Below, piece by piece: positions 1 through 8,485 of a DNA stretch of 64,000 nucleotides (position 1 is the stretch's first letter; every line of letters starts with the position of its first letter). The position numbers and the translations under genes are program-made. Source of the stretch: JBOGFI01 sp050743365 (GTDB lineage Bacteria > Actinomycetota > Acidimicrobiia > IMCC26256 > JACDBD01); contig JBOGFI010000050.1 of the NCBI GenBank assembly GCA_050743365.1, positions 1 to 64,000 of the forward strand. Direction: 5' to 3'. The notes beneath the pieces were generated by a model. The model was given only the letters and a program-made list of their open reading frames with translations. It did not search any database and had not been told where the DNA came from.

Positions 1-474
1 GGGCTCGTCGAGCAGCAGGAGCCGCGGCTCGCGGGCAAGCGCGACCGCGAGCGCCAGGCGGCGCCGCTGCCCCGCCGACAGGCGCCCGTGGGTCACGTCG
101 GCCTGGCGAGCCAGGCCGACTCGCTGCATCGCGGCGTCGGAGCTCCCCGCCGGCCGGCCCCCGGCTCGGGCCGCGAAGCGCAGGTTCTCGTGCACGGTGA
201 GGTCGTCGTAGCAGAAGGTCTCGTGGCCGACGAGCGCAAGGTCGCGGCGGGCGGCGCGCCGGTCGCGAGCGAGGTCGTGACCGAGCACCTCGCCGCTCCC
301 CGAGTGGAGGGGGACCAGCCCGGCCACGAGACGCAGGAGAGTGGTCTTGCCGGAGCCGTTGGCACCCGACAGCAGCACGACCTCGCCATCGGACACGTCG
401 AGATCGACGCCGGCGAGCGCGGGGTAGCGGCCCAGCAGGCAGACGGCGGAGCGCAGGCGAACGGCGAGGGGCAC
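1..474 (-). CDS. ABC transporter ATP-binding protein, CcmA-like (3' end outside window)
   Basis: This is the N-terminal 158 codons of an ABC ATPase. The Walker A motif GANGSGKTT lies near residue 37, an ABC signature-like SAGQRRRLALA near residue 137, and the Walker B LLLLDEP falls exactly at the window edge. The short layout, with little sequence before Walker A, resembles the haem-exporter ATPase CcmA, but other small exporter ATPases look alike and the permease partner is outside the window. The GTG at 474 is chosen because a GGAGG lies seven bases upstream; a TTG at 480 is too close to it. The gene is divergent from the sortase gene, with about 110 bp between them. Confidence 0.8.
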   Translation of the reverse strand, partial: MPLAVRLRSAVCLLGRYPALAGVDLDVSDGEVVLLSGANGSGKTTLLRLVAGLVPLHSGSGEVLGHDLARDRRAARRDLALVGHETFCYDDLTVHENLRFAARAGGRPAGSSDAAMQRVGLARQADVTHGRLSAGQRRRLALAVALAREPRLLLLDEP

Positions 475-584
475 GGGCAAGCCTCCGGGACCCCGGGAGA
501 CGGCTCCCGAGTGTACGGACGGGCAGGTCAGAGGGTCGAAACGACGACCGGGATCGCGCGCCGCCCCTGAGTAGCCTCTCGCCA

Positions 585-1490
585 ATGTTGGGCGTCCGCC
601 GCGTCATCGGAGCCGTGGGCCGCGCCCTCATCACCGCCGGCATCCTGATCCTCCTCTTCGTCGCCTACCAGCTGTGGGGCACGGGCGTCCTCGAGGCACG
701 GGGGCAGTCGGAGCTGCGCGACGATTTCGAGCGCGAGCTCGCGAAGCGGCCCGCGGCCACCGCCCCGACCTCGACGACCCAACCGCCGGCCTCGACGACC
801 ACGACCACGACGGCGCCGCCGCCGGTCCCCGCCGGGGGCGAGGCGGTGGGGCTCATCCGCATCCCGAAGATCGGCGTCGACAAGGCGGTCGTCGAGGGCA
901 CCACCGTCGGCGACCTGCGCAAGGGGCCCGGCCACTACACGGGCACCCCGCTCCCCGGCCAGCTCGGCAACGCGGCCATCGCCGGGCATCGCACGACGTA
1001 CGGCGCGCCGTTCGGGGACCTCGACCAGCTCGCCCGGGGCGACGTGATCTCGGTGCAGACCCTGAGCGGGACCTTCGACTACGAGGTGATGCAGGACGGC
1101 GTGTTCGTCGTGAAGCCCAGCCAGACGGAGGTGCTCGACCCGACCCCGGACACCGCGACCCTCACGCTCACGAGCTGTAACCCGAAGTACTCGGCGCGAG
1201 AGCGCCTGATCGTGAAGGCGCAGCTCGCCCCGGGCGAGCCCCCGCCGCAGCCACCGCCCGGCGACGTGCGGCTCCCGGAGGACCTCGACGCCGGGCTGTC
1301 GGGCACGCGCGGTTCGCGCGCGCCCGCGGTGGTCTGGGGTGCTGTCGTCGCGCTGGTCGGCGGGCTGTGGTTCCTGGCCTTCCACCGCTACCACCGCTGG
1401 ACGACGTGGCTCGCCGGCGCCATACCGTTCGCGGTGGTGCTCGCGGTGCTCTACTTCTATCTCGAGCGCGTCCTCCCCTCGAACTACTAG
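585..1490 (+). CDS. Class E sortase
   Basis: A membrane-anchored transpeptidase that would attach surface proteins bearing an LAxTG-type sorting signal to the cell wall. An N-terminal membrane segment (residues about 10-28) is followed by a Thr/Pro-rich linker and the sortase barrel. The expected catalytic residues are visible: His135 in GHRTTYG, Cys198 in TLTSC, and Arg207 nine residues later. Two more hydrophobic segments at the C-terminus (about 245-295) are typical of actinobacterial class E enzymes. A possible substrate with an LAASG motif is encoded at 50409-52289. The family call is firm; the substrate link is inference. Confidence 0.9.
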   Translation: MLGVRRVIGAVGRALITAGILILLFVAYQLWGTGVLEARGQSELRDDFERELAKRPAATAPTSTTQPPASTTTTTTAPPPVPAGGEAVGLIRIPKIGVDKAVVEGTTVGDLRKGPGHYTGTPLPGQLGNAAIAGHRTTYGAPFGDLDQLARGDVISVQTLSGTFDYEVMQDGVFVVKPSQTEVLDPTPDTATLTLTSCNPKYSARERLIVKAQLAPGEPPPQPPPGDVRLPEDLDAGLSGTRGSRAPAVVWGAVVALVGGLWFLAFHRYHRWTTWLAGAIPFAVVLAVLYFYLERVLPSNY

Positions 1491-1613
1491 AGAAAACAAG
1501 GCCTGCCAGCCCGTTGCTCGCCGCCAGGATTGCGCGGGAGCGGCGAGCGACCCGCAGGGCGGCGGCAGGCACCCTGCCGCCGAGCGAGCGCGACCAGAGA
1601 GGAGGGGTACCCG

Positions 1614-2384
1614 CTACCGGCCTTCGAACCTCGGGGCGCGTTTCTCGCCGAACGCCGCCAGCCCCTCCTGGAGGTCGGCGCTCGGGAGCGCCGCGGCCTC
1701 GAGGGCGCGGATCTCGTCGGCAGCCGCTTCGTCGATCGCTTCCGCCCCGGCCACGAGGTTGAGCGCGCGCTTGTGGCCGGCGACGGTCAGGGGCGCCAGG
1801 TCGGTGATCTCCGCAGCCCAGGCGAGGGCGGCCGCGAGCGCGTCGGAGGCGCCTCGATGGACGAGGCCGATGGCGGCTGCCTCGTCGCGGTCGAGCGTCC
1901 GGCCCGTCATGAGCAGCTCACGCGCCGCGGCCTGGCCGACGAGGAGCGCGAGCCGTTGGATGTTGGCCGGGCTCAGCACCAGCCCCAGCCTGGCGGCGGG
2001 GATGCCGAACGTGGCGGTCGGCGCCGCAACCCGGAAGTCGCACGCCACCGCCAGCTGCATGCCTGCCCCGAGCGCGGGGCCGTTCAGGGCGGCGATGACG
2101 GGGGCAGGGAAGGCGACGACGGCGTTCATCAGCTTCTCGAACGCGGGGCGCAGCGTGTCGGCCGCGGGCTGGGCCGTGTCGTCGCCGCCCTCGAACCTGG
2201 TCACGAGATCGGCGCCCGAGCAGAACGCCGACCCGCTGCCCGTGATCACGACGGCCCGCAGCGACGTGCTCGCTTCGAGGCGGGCGCACAGGTCGTCGCA
2301 CAAGCCCGCGTTCAGGGCGTTGCGGCGCTCCGGCCGGTCGATGGTGGCCAGGCCGACGAGCCCCCGCGTCTCCCAGCGGATCAC
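1614..2384 (-). CDS. Enoyl-CoA hydratase/isomerase family protein lacking both catalytic glutamates
   Basis: A crotonase-fold protein of 256 aa. The N-terminal DRPERRNALN, the oxyanion-hole motif CSGADL and GPALGAGMQLAVACDF are all present. In classical enoyl-CoA hydratase two glutamates 20 residues apart activate water. Here those positions are Gln110 (GMQLA) and Ala130 (IPAARLG), so ordinary hydratase activity is doubtful; isomerase, thioesterase or another crotonase chemistry is possible. It is the last gene of a six-gene minus-strand operon with acyl-CoA carboxylase subunits, 12 bp after the biotinyl protein gene. The ATG start follows that stop closely. Confidence 0.85.
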   Translation of the reverse strand: MIRWETRGLVGLATIDRPERRNALNAGLCDDLCARLEASTSLRAVVITGSGSAFCSGADLVTRFEGGDDTAQPAADTLRPAFEKLMNAVVAFPAPVIAALNGPALGAGMQLAVACDFRVAAPTATFGIPAARLGLVLSPANIQRLALLVGQAAARELLMTGRTLDRDEAAAIGLVHRGASDALAAALAWAAEITDLAPLTVAGHKRALNLVAGAEAIDEAAADEIRALEAAALPSADLQEGLAAFGEKRAPRFEGR

Positions 2385-2396
2385 CGGTCGGGCGCC

Positions 2397-2615
2397 TCAG
2401 GTCTCGTCGATGATGGCGATGAGGTCGCCTTCCTGCACGACGTCCTCGGGCTCGACGTGGAGCTCGCGCACGACGCCGGGGATCTCGGTGACGACGGGGA
2501 TCTCCATCTTCATCGACTCGAGGATCACGATCTCGTCACCCTCGGCGACCATCTGCCCCTCGTCGACCACGACCTGCCACACGTTCGCAGCGATCTCAGC
2601 TCTGATCTCAGCCAT
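2397..2615 (-). CDS. Free-standing biotin/lipoyl attachment protein (biotin carboxyl carrier)
   Basis: A 72-residue single-domain biotin carrier. The biotinylation site is Lys36 in the classic SMKME motif, flanked by the hairpin strands expected of a biotinyl domain. It would shuttle carboxyl groups from a biotin carboxylase to the carboxyltransferase encoded directly upstream, 14 bp away. The biotin carboxylase (alpha) subunit is not in this window, so the complex must recruit it from elsewhere. Longer in-frame ORFs through this region are not supported; MAEIRAEI at the ATG gives a normal domain start. Confidence 0.88.
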   Translation of the reverse strand: MAEIRAEIAANVWQVVVDEGQMVAEGDEIVILESMKMEIPVVTEIPGVVRELHVEPEDVVQEGDLIAIIDET

Positions 2616-2629
2616 ACAAGAATCGCACT

Positions 2630-4207
2630 CTAGACAGGAAGCACTCCGTGCTTGCGCCACGGACGATCGACGCGCTTGTCGCGCGACAGCCGTAGGCCGT
2701 CGCAGATCGCGCGTCGGGTCTCGGCCGGGTCGATGACGTCGTCGAGCTGGGCGTGACCGGCGGCGATGTAGGGGTCGATGTTCCTGCGGATCTCCTCGGC
2801 CAGCTCGAGGCGCTTGGCGGTGCGGTCCTCCTCCGGCACCGCCTCGATCGTCTTTCGGTGGATGATGTTGACCGCGCCGTCGGGCCCCATCACCGCGATC
2901 TCGGCCGTCGGCCAGGCGACGATGTAGTCGGCCTCGTACGCGGTGCCGTTCATCACGAAGTACCCGGCGCCGTAGCTCTTGCGCATCACGACGCTGATCT
3001 TGGGCACCGTCGCCTCCGACACCGCGAACAGCATCTTGGCGCCGTGGCGGATGATCCCCTGCTTCTCGACCGCCGACCCGACGATGAACCCGGGCACGTC
3101 GTGCAGGAACACGAGGGGGAGGCCGAAGGCGTCGCACAGCCACACGAAGCGGGCGACCTTGTCGGCGGAGTTCACGTCCAGCGCGCCGCCCAGCACCATC
3201 GGCTGGCTCCCGACGACGCCGGCGGGCTGCCCGCCGAAGCGGGCCAGGCCGGTGACCACGTTCTTGGCCCACTCGGGCTTGATCCAGAGCACGTCGCCGT
3301 CGTCGACGACGGCCTGAACGACCTTGCGCATGTCGTAGGCGCGCCGGGGCGCGGTGGGCACGATGTCGTAGAGCTCCTCGACCCGCCGGTCGGCGGGGTC
3401 GGCGGCCTCGGCGACGGGTGGGGGCTCCTGGTTGTGCGACGGGAAGAAGGAGAGGTACTTGCGAACGATCTCGAGGCACTCCCGGTCGTCCGCCACCTCG
3501 AGGTCGGCGACACCCGAGATCTTGGTGTGGACGGCGGAGCCGCCCATCTCCTCCTCGGTGACGTCCTCGCCCACCGCCGCCTTCACGAGGTGCCGGCCAC
3601 CGAGGGCCATCGACGACGTGCCCTTCACCATGGGAACGAAGTCGGCCAGCGCCGGGATGTAGGCGGTGCCGGCGGCGCAGTGCCCGAGCATGGCCGCCAC
3701 CATCGGCACCACCCCGCTCATGGCCACCTGCTCGCGGAACAGGTCACCGGCGCCGGCGAAGGTGGACCCGCTGGTCGACTGGATGCGGGCCCCGGCGGAG
3801 TCGAGCAGCCACACCATCGCTATGCGCTGACGCACGGCGAGCTCCCGCAGGCGGGCGATCTTGCGCTCGCCGACCTGCCCCATCGAGCCCGCCATCACGG
3901 TGAAGTCGTAGGCGGCGACGGCGACGCGGCGGCCGTCGATCTCACCCACACCGGTGACGGCCCCGTCGGCGGCGAGGTACCGGTCGCCGAGCCCGGTGTC
4001 CATGTGGTCGGCGAGCATCCCGTACTCGACCCAGGTCCCGGGGTCGAGGAGCAGGTCGAGGCGCTCGCGGACGGTCAGCTTGCCCTGCGAGTGCTGGCGT
4101 TCCACGCGGTCGGGCCCACCCATCGCGAAGGCGCGGTCGCGCCGCTCCTTGAGCTCGCCGACCAGCGGCCCCCAGTCGTGGACATCGCCGCCGCCAGTAG
4201 CAGTCAT
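2630..4207 (-). CDS. Acyl-CoA carboxylase carboxyltransferase (beta) subunit
   Basis: A 525-residue carboxyltransferase of the propionyl/methylcrotonyl/acetyl-CoA carboxylase type, which transfers CO2 from biotin to an acyl-CoA. Visible family landmarks are KLTVRERLDLLLDPG near the N-terminus and, in the C-terminal half, the GAGYFVMNG and AWPTAEIAVMGPDGAVNI segments typical of these subunits. The start at 4207 (MTATGGGD) sits five bases after the stop of the cyclase gene, which suggests translational coupling. With the biotinyl protein and the two hydratase-like proteins it suggests branched-chain or fatty acyl-CoA breakdown; the acyl substrate cannot be read from the sequence. Confidence 0.92.
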   Translation of the reverse strand: MTATGGGDVHDWGPLVGELKERRDRAFAMGGPDRVERQHSQGKLTVRERLDLLLDPGTWVEYGMLADHMDTGLGDRYLAADGAVTGVGEIDGRRVAVAAYDFTVMAGSMGQVGERKIARLRELAVRQRIAMVWLLDSAGARIQSTSGSTFAGAGDLFREQVAMSGVVPMVAAMLGHCAAGTAYIPALADFVPMVKGTSSMALGGRHLVKAAVGEDVTEEEMGGSAVHTKISGVADLEVADDRECLEIVRKYLSFFPSHNQEPPPVAEAADPADRRVEELYDIVPTAPRRAYDMRKVVQAVVDDGDVLWIKPEWAKNVVTGLARFGGQPAGVVGSQPMVLGGALDVNSADKVARFVWLCDAFGLPLVFLHDVPGFIVGSAVEKQGIIRHGAKMLFAVSEATVPKISVVMRKSYGAGYFVMNGTAYEADYIVAWPTAEIAVMGPDGAVNIIHRKTIEAVPEEDRTAKRLELAEEIRRNIDPYIAAGHAQLDDVIDPAETRRAICDGLRLSRDKRVDRPWRKHGVLPV

Positions 4208-4211
4208 GCAC

Positions 4212-5543
4212 TCATGCTTCCACGGCGAGCACCTGCCAATCGCCGGGGACGCCCTTGAGCTCGTGACGGCCCCGGTCGGCGAACTCGATGCCGGAGCCCG
4301 CGACGAGGTCGCGCACCGTGCTCGTGACCAGCACCTCGCCCGCGCCCGCCAGCGCGGCAACGCGGGCGCCCGTGTGCACCGCGATACCCGCCAGGTCGTC
4401 CCCCCGCAGCTCGCACTCCCCCGTGTGCAGGCCCGCTCGGATCTCCAGGCCGAGGCCACGCGCTCCATCCGCGATCGCCTGAGCGCAGCGGATCGCACGT
4501 GCCGGGCCGTCGAAGGCGGCGAGGAACCCGTCACCCGTGGTCTTGACCTCCTGGCCTCGGAACCGCTCCAGTTCGCGGCGGATGACCGCATCGTGGGCGT
4601 CCAGCAGCTCGTGCCAGCGCCGGTCGCCGACCTTGGTGGCCTTCTCGGTCGAGCCGACGATGTCAGTGAACAGCACCGTCTTGAGCACGCGGTCCGGCTC
4701 GGGCACCGGGCGGACGCCGGTCAGGTGCTCCTCGAGCAATCCAGCCAGCTCCGCGCTCTGGCCGGGATCCTCGCCGAAGCGGACCGGAGACGCCGGAAAC
4801 TCGACATAGCGGGCATCGGCGATGTGCTCGGCGAGATGGCGCATCCCCTCCTCCGGCCACAGCGGGTGCCCGGCGTAGTGCACGACCAGGGTCGGCGCGG
4901 TGATGGTCTCGAGGACGTCGCGGACGTCGGTGGCGTAGATCGTCCGGAACGCGGCGGCCGCGGTCCTGGGTGTGCCGGCGAGGGCCTCCCTGCGGGCCAG
5001 GCGACGACGGCTCTCCTCGTCGTCGGTGCCCCAGGAGCGGGCCATCATTCCGGTGCCCCACTCGCGTTCCACCGTCTCGATCATCCCTGCCGCGGCATCG
5101 GGACGCGTCCCCCAAGGCCAGTCGGGGGCCCACGTCAGCCGGGGCGTCGTCGCTCGCAGCACGAGGGCGGCGGTTCGGTCGGGGTGCGTTGCCGCGAAAT
5201 ACATCGCCACCGGCCCGCCGTCGGCGACGCCGAGCAGCGCGGCTTTGTCCGAGCCGACGGCGTCCATCACGGCACTGACGTCGTCGATCCGCTCCTCCAG
5301 ACTCGGGACCTGGTCGGCGGGCAGCCGGTCCGAGAGCCCGCTGCCCCGCTTGTCGAGCAGGATCAAGCGCGCGAACCGCGTGATCCGCTGGTACAGGTCG
5401 GTCAGGCCAGGGTCGGCCCACGCCACCTCGAGCGTGTCGAGCAAACCGGGAACATGAACCAGGTCGACGGCGCCCTCACCGACGACCTGGTACGCGATGT
5501 CGAGGTCGCCGCTCTTCGCGTAGCGCGTCTCGGGAGGCTCCAT
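4212..5543 (-). CDS. Alpha/beta-hydrolase-adenylate cyclase fusion, copy 1
   Basis: 443 residues in two domains: an N-terminal alpha/beta-hydrolase (about 1-265) and a C-terminal class III nucleotidyl cyclase (about 275-443). The architecture matches mycobacterial Rv1900c. Cyclase metal aspartates are visible in LFTDIVGST and TTGDGF. Lys334 (VKTTGDG) occupies the adenine-selecting position, so cAMP is the likely product. The later GDDLAGIAVHTGAR segment keeps the Asp and Arg of the canonical site. The start at ATG 5543 (MEPPETRYAKSG) aligns with copy 2 and lies just after that gene's stop; an in-frame upstream ATG at 5573 is less likely. It is embedded in the acyl-CoA operon. Confidence 0.9.
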   Translation of the reverse strand: MEPPETRYAKSGDLDIAYQVVGEGAVDLVHVPGLLDTLEVAWADPGLTDLYQRITRFARLILLDKRGSGLSDRLPADQVPSLEERIDDVSAVMDAVGSDKAALLGVADGGPVAMYFAATHPDRTAALVLRATTPRLTWAPDWPWGTRPDAAAGMIETVEREWGTGMMARSWGTDDEESRRRLARREALAGTPRTAAAAFRTIYATDVRDVLETITAPTLVVHYAGHPLWPEEGMRHLAEHIADARYVEFPASPVRFGEDPGQSAELAGLLEEHLTGVRPVPEPDRVLKTVLFTDIVGSTEKATKVGDRRWHELLDAHDAVIRRELERFRGQEVKTTGDGFLAAFDGPARAIRCAQAIADGARGLGLEIRAGLHTGECELRGDDLAGIAVHTGARVAALAGAGEVLVTSTVRDLVAGSGIEFADRGRHELKGVPGDWQVLAVEA

Positions 5544-5545
5544 CT

Positions 5546-6883
5546 CTATGCCTCGACCGCCAGCACCTGCCACTCACCCGGCACGCCCTTGAGCTCGTGG
5601 CGGCCTCGGTCGGTGAACTCGATTCCGGACCCGGCCACCAGATCCCGCACCGTGCTCGTGACCAACACCTCACCCGGCCCCGCAAGGGCAGCGACGCGTG
5701 CACCGGTGTGGACCGCGATACCCGCGAGATCGTCACCGCGCCGCTCGCATTCTCCGGTGTGGAGTCCCGCCCGAACGGCAAAGCCGAGCTCCTGGGCTCG
5801 AGTCGCGATCGTCTGCGCGCAGTTGATGGCTCGGCCGGGTCCGTCGAAGGCGGCGAGGAATCCATCACCGGTCGTGTTGACCTCCTGGCCACGAAACCGC
5901 TCCAGCTCACGGCGGACCGCGGCATCGTGGCTGTTGAGCAGTTCCTTCCACCGGCGGTCGCCGAGTTCGGCGGCGCGCTCCGTCGAGGCGACGATGTCGG
6001 TGAACAGCACGGTCTTCAGCACGCGATCGACCTCGACCACCCAGTCGTGCCTGCGACCAGTGAGGAACTCCTCGATCTCATCGAGTGCGTCTTGCTCGCC
6101 GTGCTCCGAGCCGTTCAGATGCCACCCGCCCGGGAGCTCCACGAAGCGCGCGCCCTCGATGTGGTCGGCCACATACCGTCCGCAAATGCTCGGGACCACG
6201 TAGTCACCAGTCCGATGCACGACCAACGCCGGCGCAGAGATCGCCGGAAGGGCGGTGCGCACGTCGATCTCGACGTTCCGTCGGAGGATCTCGCGGACCA
6301 TCGTCGGGGTCGACGCGCTGCGCTCGTAGCGAGCGATGAACATGGTCGTCTGGGCGTCGTCCGACAGGTTCGCGACGAAGAAACGCAGGGCGTGGCCGCT
6401 CCCCCAGTCTCGGACCGCTGCCTCGGTGACTTGCTCGACGACCTCGGGCACAACCCCGATCGGGTAGTCGTCGGCCATGAGGATGCGCGCGTACGTGCCC
6501 CACGTGACGAGCGCCTGCGCCCGTTCGGGATAGGTCGCGGCGAAGAGGATCACGAGCGGCCCGCCCTCGGAAACTCCGACCAGAGCGGCGCGCTCGGACC
6601 CGGCCGCGTCCATCACCGCGCGGATGTCATCCATCCGGTCCTCGGCGGTTCCGAAACCCAGCGTCCGGTCGGACAGTCCGGTGCCGCGCTTGTCGAACGT
6701 GATGACTCGGGCGAAGGACGCCAAGCGCGTGTAGATGCTTTGCAGGAGAGGCATCTCCCATGCGAGGTCGGCATGGGAGATGAATCCCGGGACGAAGACG
6801 ACGTCGAAGTCGCCCTTACCGAAGACCTGGTACGCGATCGAGAGCTCGCCGCTCTGCGCGTACCGGGTCTCGGGAATGTCCAT
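5546..6883 (-). CDS. Alpha/beta-hydrolase-nucleotidyl cyclase fusion, copy 2
   Basis: 445 residues and a clear tandem paralogue of the next gene: hydrolase domain about 1-265, class III cyclase about 275-445, with a nearly identical C-terminus. Metal-binding aspartates are present (LFTDIVAST, TTGDGF), but the adenine-selecting Lys of copy 1 is Asn336 here (VNTTGDG). As I recall, Rv1900c also carries Asn there and is an active but less selective cyclase. Four bases separate the start from the stop of the hydratase gene upstream. The hydrolase domain could sense or process a lipid or ester ligand and control the cyclase; that is inference. Confidence 0.9.
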   Translation of the reverse strand: MDIPETRYAQSGELSIAYQVFGKGDFDVVFVPGFISHADLAWEMPLLQSIYTRLASFARVITFDKRGTGLSDRTLGFGTAEDRMDDIRAVMDAAGSERAALVGVSEGGPLVILFAATYPERAQALVTWGTYARILMADDYPIGVVPEVVEQVTEAAVRDWGSGHALRFFVANLSDDAQTTMFIARYERSASTPTMVREILRRNVEIDVRTALPAISAPALVVHRTGDYVVPSICGRYVADHIEGARFVELPGGWHLNGSEHGEQDALDEIEEFLTGRRHDWVVEVDRVLKTVLFTDIVASTERAAELGDRRWKELLNSHDAAVRRELERFRGQEVNTTGDGFLAAFDGPGRAINCAQTIATRAQELGFAVRAGLHTGECERRGDDLAGIAVHTGARVAALAGPGEVLVTSTVRDLVAGSGIEFTDRGRHELKGVPGEWQVLAVEA

Positions 6884-6887
6884 CGCC

Positions 6888-7661
6888 CTAGCGGCCCTTC
6901 CACTCCGGCTTGCGCTGCTCCCGGAATGCCGCGATGCCCTCGGCGGTGTCCTCCGACGACGACGTGACCGTGAGCATGCTCTGGAGGTAGGCGAGGGCGT
7001 CGTCGGCGTTCATGTCGAGCATCCGGTAGAAGGAGCCGCGGCCCCAGCGCATGACGAGCGGAGACTTCGCCGCCAGCGTCGCGGCGAGCTCGTCGACGGC
7101 GGCGTCGAGCTTGCCGACCGGCACGACCCGGTTGACGAACCCGATGCGCTCGGCCTCGGCCGCGTCGACGCGGCGACCGGTGGCCATGAGCTCCAGCACC
7201 TTCCTGGGCGGCATCGAGCGCAGGAGCGGGACCGTGATCATGTAGGGCCACAGGCCGACGTCGATCTCGGGCGTGCCGAACTGCGCGTCCTCGGCCGCGA
7301 TCACGAAGTCGCACGCCAGGGCGAGCCCGAACCCGCCGGCCAGCGCGTAGCCGCGCACCCGGGCGATCGTCGGCTTGCCCAGTCTCCACATCTCGCGGAA
7401 CAGGTCGGCGAGCAGGCCCCGGCCGTCATGGGAGGCAGCCGCACCCGTGTCGGCGATCCCGCCGAGGTCGGCGCCGGCGCAGAACGCCTTGTCGCCGGCG
7501 CCGGTGAGCACGACGACGCGCACCGCGTCGTCGGCCTTCGCCCGCGCCATCGCCTCTCGCAGCCCGTTCATGACCGTGAACGACATGGCGTTGCGCCGCT
7601 CGGGCCGGTCGATCGTGACCCGGGCGGCGGCGCCGTCGACCTCGTACCGGACGTCCTCCAC
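6888..7661 (-). CDS. Enoyl-CoA hydratase/isomerase family protein
   Basis: A 257-residue crotonase-fold protein and the first gene of the minus-strand operon that ends at 1614. Family motifs are DRPERRNAMS, FCAGADLGG and GYALAGGFGLALACDF. Of the two hydratase glutamates, the first is replaced by Gly112 and the second is kept as Glu132 (TPEIDVG). A single acidic residue at the second site is compatible with isomerase-type or partial hydratase chemistry. Only 56 bp separate it from the divergent DUF5317 gene, so the promoters of both must lie there. Confidence 0.87.
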   Translation of the reverse strand: MEDVRYEVDGAAARVTIDRPERRNAMSFTVMNGLREAMARAKADDAVRVVVLTGAGDKAFCAGADLGGIADTGAAASHDGRGLLADLFREMWRLGKPTIARVRGYALAGGFGLALACDFVIAAEDAQFGTPEIDVGLWPYMITVPLLRSMPPRKVLELMATGRRVDAAEAERIGFVNRVVPVGKLDAAVDELAATLAAKSPLVMRWGRGSFYRMLDMNADDALAYLQSMLTVTSSSEDTAEGIAAFREQRKPEWKGR

Positions 7662-7717
7662 AACGCGGCATCGTAGAGAGCCGCGGCCGGCAGCCGCCCG
7701 CCCGCTAGCGTTCTTCC

Positions 7718-8485
7718 GTGTACTGGCTGGCGGTGGCGCTCGGCGTCGCCCTCCTCGTGGTGCTGGCCACGTGGGGGAGTTTCCCCCGCCTGCTCGGCCT
7801 CCGGCTCCACTCGGTCTGGCTGTTGGTGGCGGGGCTCGGCGCCCAGATCGCGCTCGAGCTCGTCGACTTCTCGGCCCCGCGCCGCGACGACCTCGGCTTC
7901 GGGATCCTCATGGCCTCGTACGCGCTGATCCTGGCGTTCTGCTTCGTGAACCTGCCGGTTCGGGGTATTGCGGTGGTCACCGTCGGCTTCGCGATGAACG
8001 CCCTCGTGATCGGGCTCAACGAGGGGATGCCGACCCGTGACCACGCGGTCGAGACGGCGTCGGGCCGGGAGGTCGAGCGCCCGGTCGACCGCACGGTCAA
8101 GGAGCGGCCCGAGAGCGACAAGGACCTCCTCCCGTTCCTGGGCCAGATCGTCCCGTTGCCCGACAACCGCGTGGACGCCGCCCTCTCGTTCGGGGACCTG
8201 GTGATCGCAGTGGGCGTCGTCAACGTCTGCTTCCAGGGCAGCCGGCGGCGGCGCCCCGCCCGCAGCGCGGACGTGGTTTCGCAGGACGCGGTCTGGCAGG
8301 ACGAGGAGCGCGCCGACCTGACGGCCGCAGATCCGGCCGAACCACCTGCGATCGACTGGCGTGCGCCCGTGGTCACGCCGGCCGCGCCCACGCACGCCGC
8401 CCCGGTCGACACGCGAGAGCAGTGGCTGGCGGAGCTGCGGGCGCTGGCCGGCGACGTGGAGTCCGGCTCCGACCGGAGTGCGTGA
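7718..8485 (+). CDS. DUF5317-type integral membrane protein
   Basis: 255 residues starting at GTG. The N-terminal half has about four membrane segments (roughly 1-20, 30-48, 62-82 and 88-105) with the pattern LLGLRLHSVWLLVAGLGAQI characteristic of DUF5317. The C-terminal half (about 170-255) is Ala/Pro-rich and probably cytoplasmic. No enzymatic motif is visible. Its stop overlaps the GTG of the following glycosyltransferase, so the two are probably co-translated. The function of the family is unknown. Confidence 0.75.
   Translation: MYWLAVALGVALLVVLATWGSFPRLLGLRLHSVWLLVAGLGAQIALELVDFSAPRRDDLGFGILMASYALILAFCFVNLPVRGIAVVTVGFAMNALVIGLNEGMPTRDHAVETASGREVERPVDRTVKERPESDKDLLPFLGQIVPLPDNRVDAALSFGDLVIAVGVVNVCFQGSRRRRPARSADVVSQDAVWQDEERADLTAADPAEPPAIDWRAPVVTPAAPTHAAPVDTREQWLAELRALAGDVESGSDRSA

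Noticed and set aside
1491..1613. Possible small gene or RNA between the sortase and hydratase genes
   Set aside because: 123 bp between convergent genes, with no hairpin or ORF worth calling.
2616..3479. 360-codon minus-strand frame that includes the biotinyl domain
   Set aside because: Its upstream 290 residues are an out-of-frame reading of the carboxyltransferase; the 72-residue domain with its own ATG is the real gene.
2753..4258. Long plus-strand ORF of 501 codons opposite the carboxyltransferase gene
   Set aside because: It is the antisense of a strongly conserved gene, is very rich in His/Asp/Gly as expected from antisense of GC-rich codons, and has no motif.
5597..6967. 456-codon plus-strand ORF opposite the second hydrolase-cyclase
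   Set aside because: Antisense shadow of a clear cyclase gene; no family resemblance.
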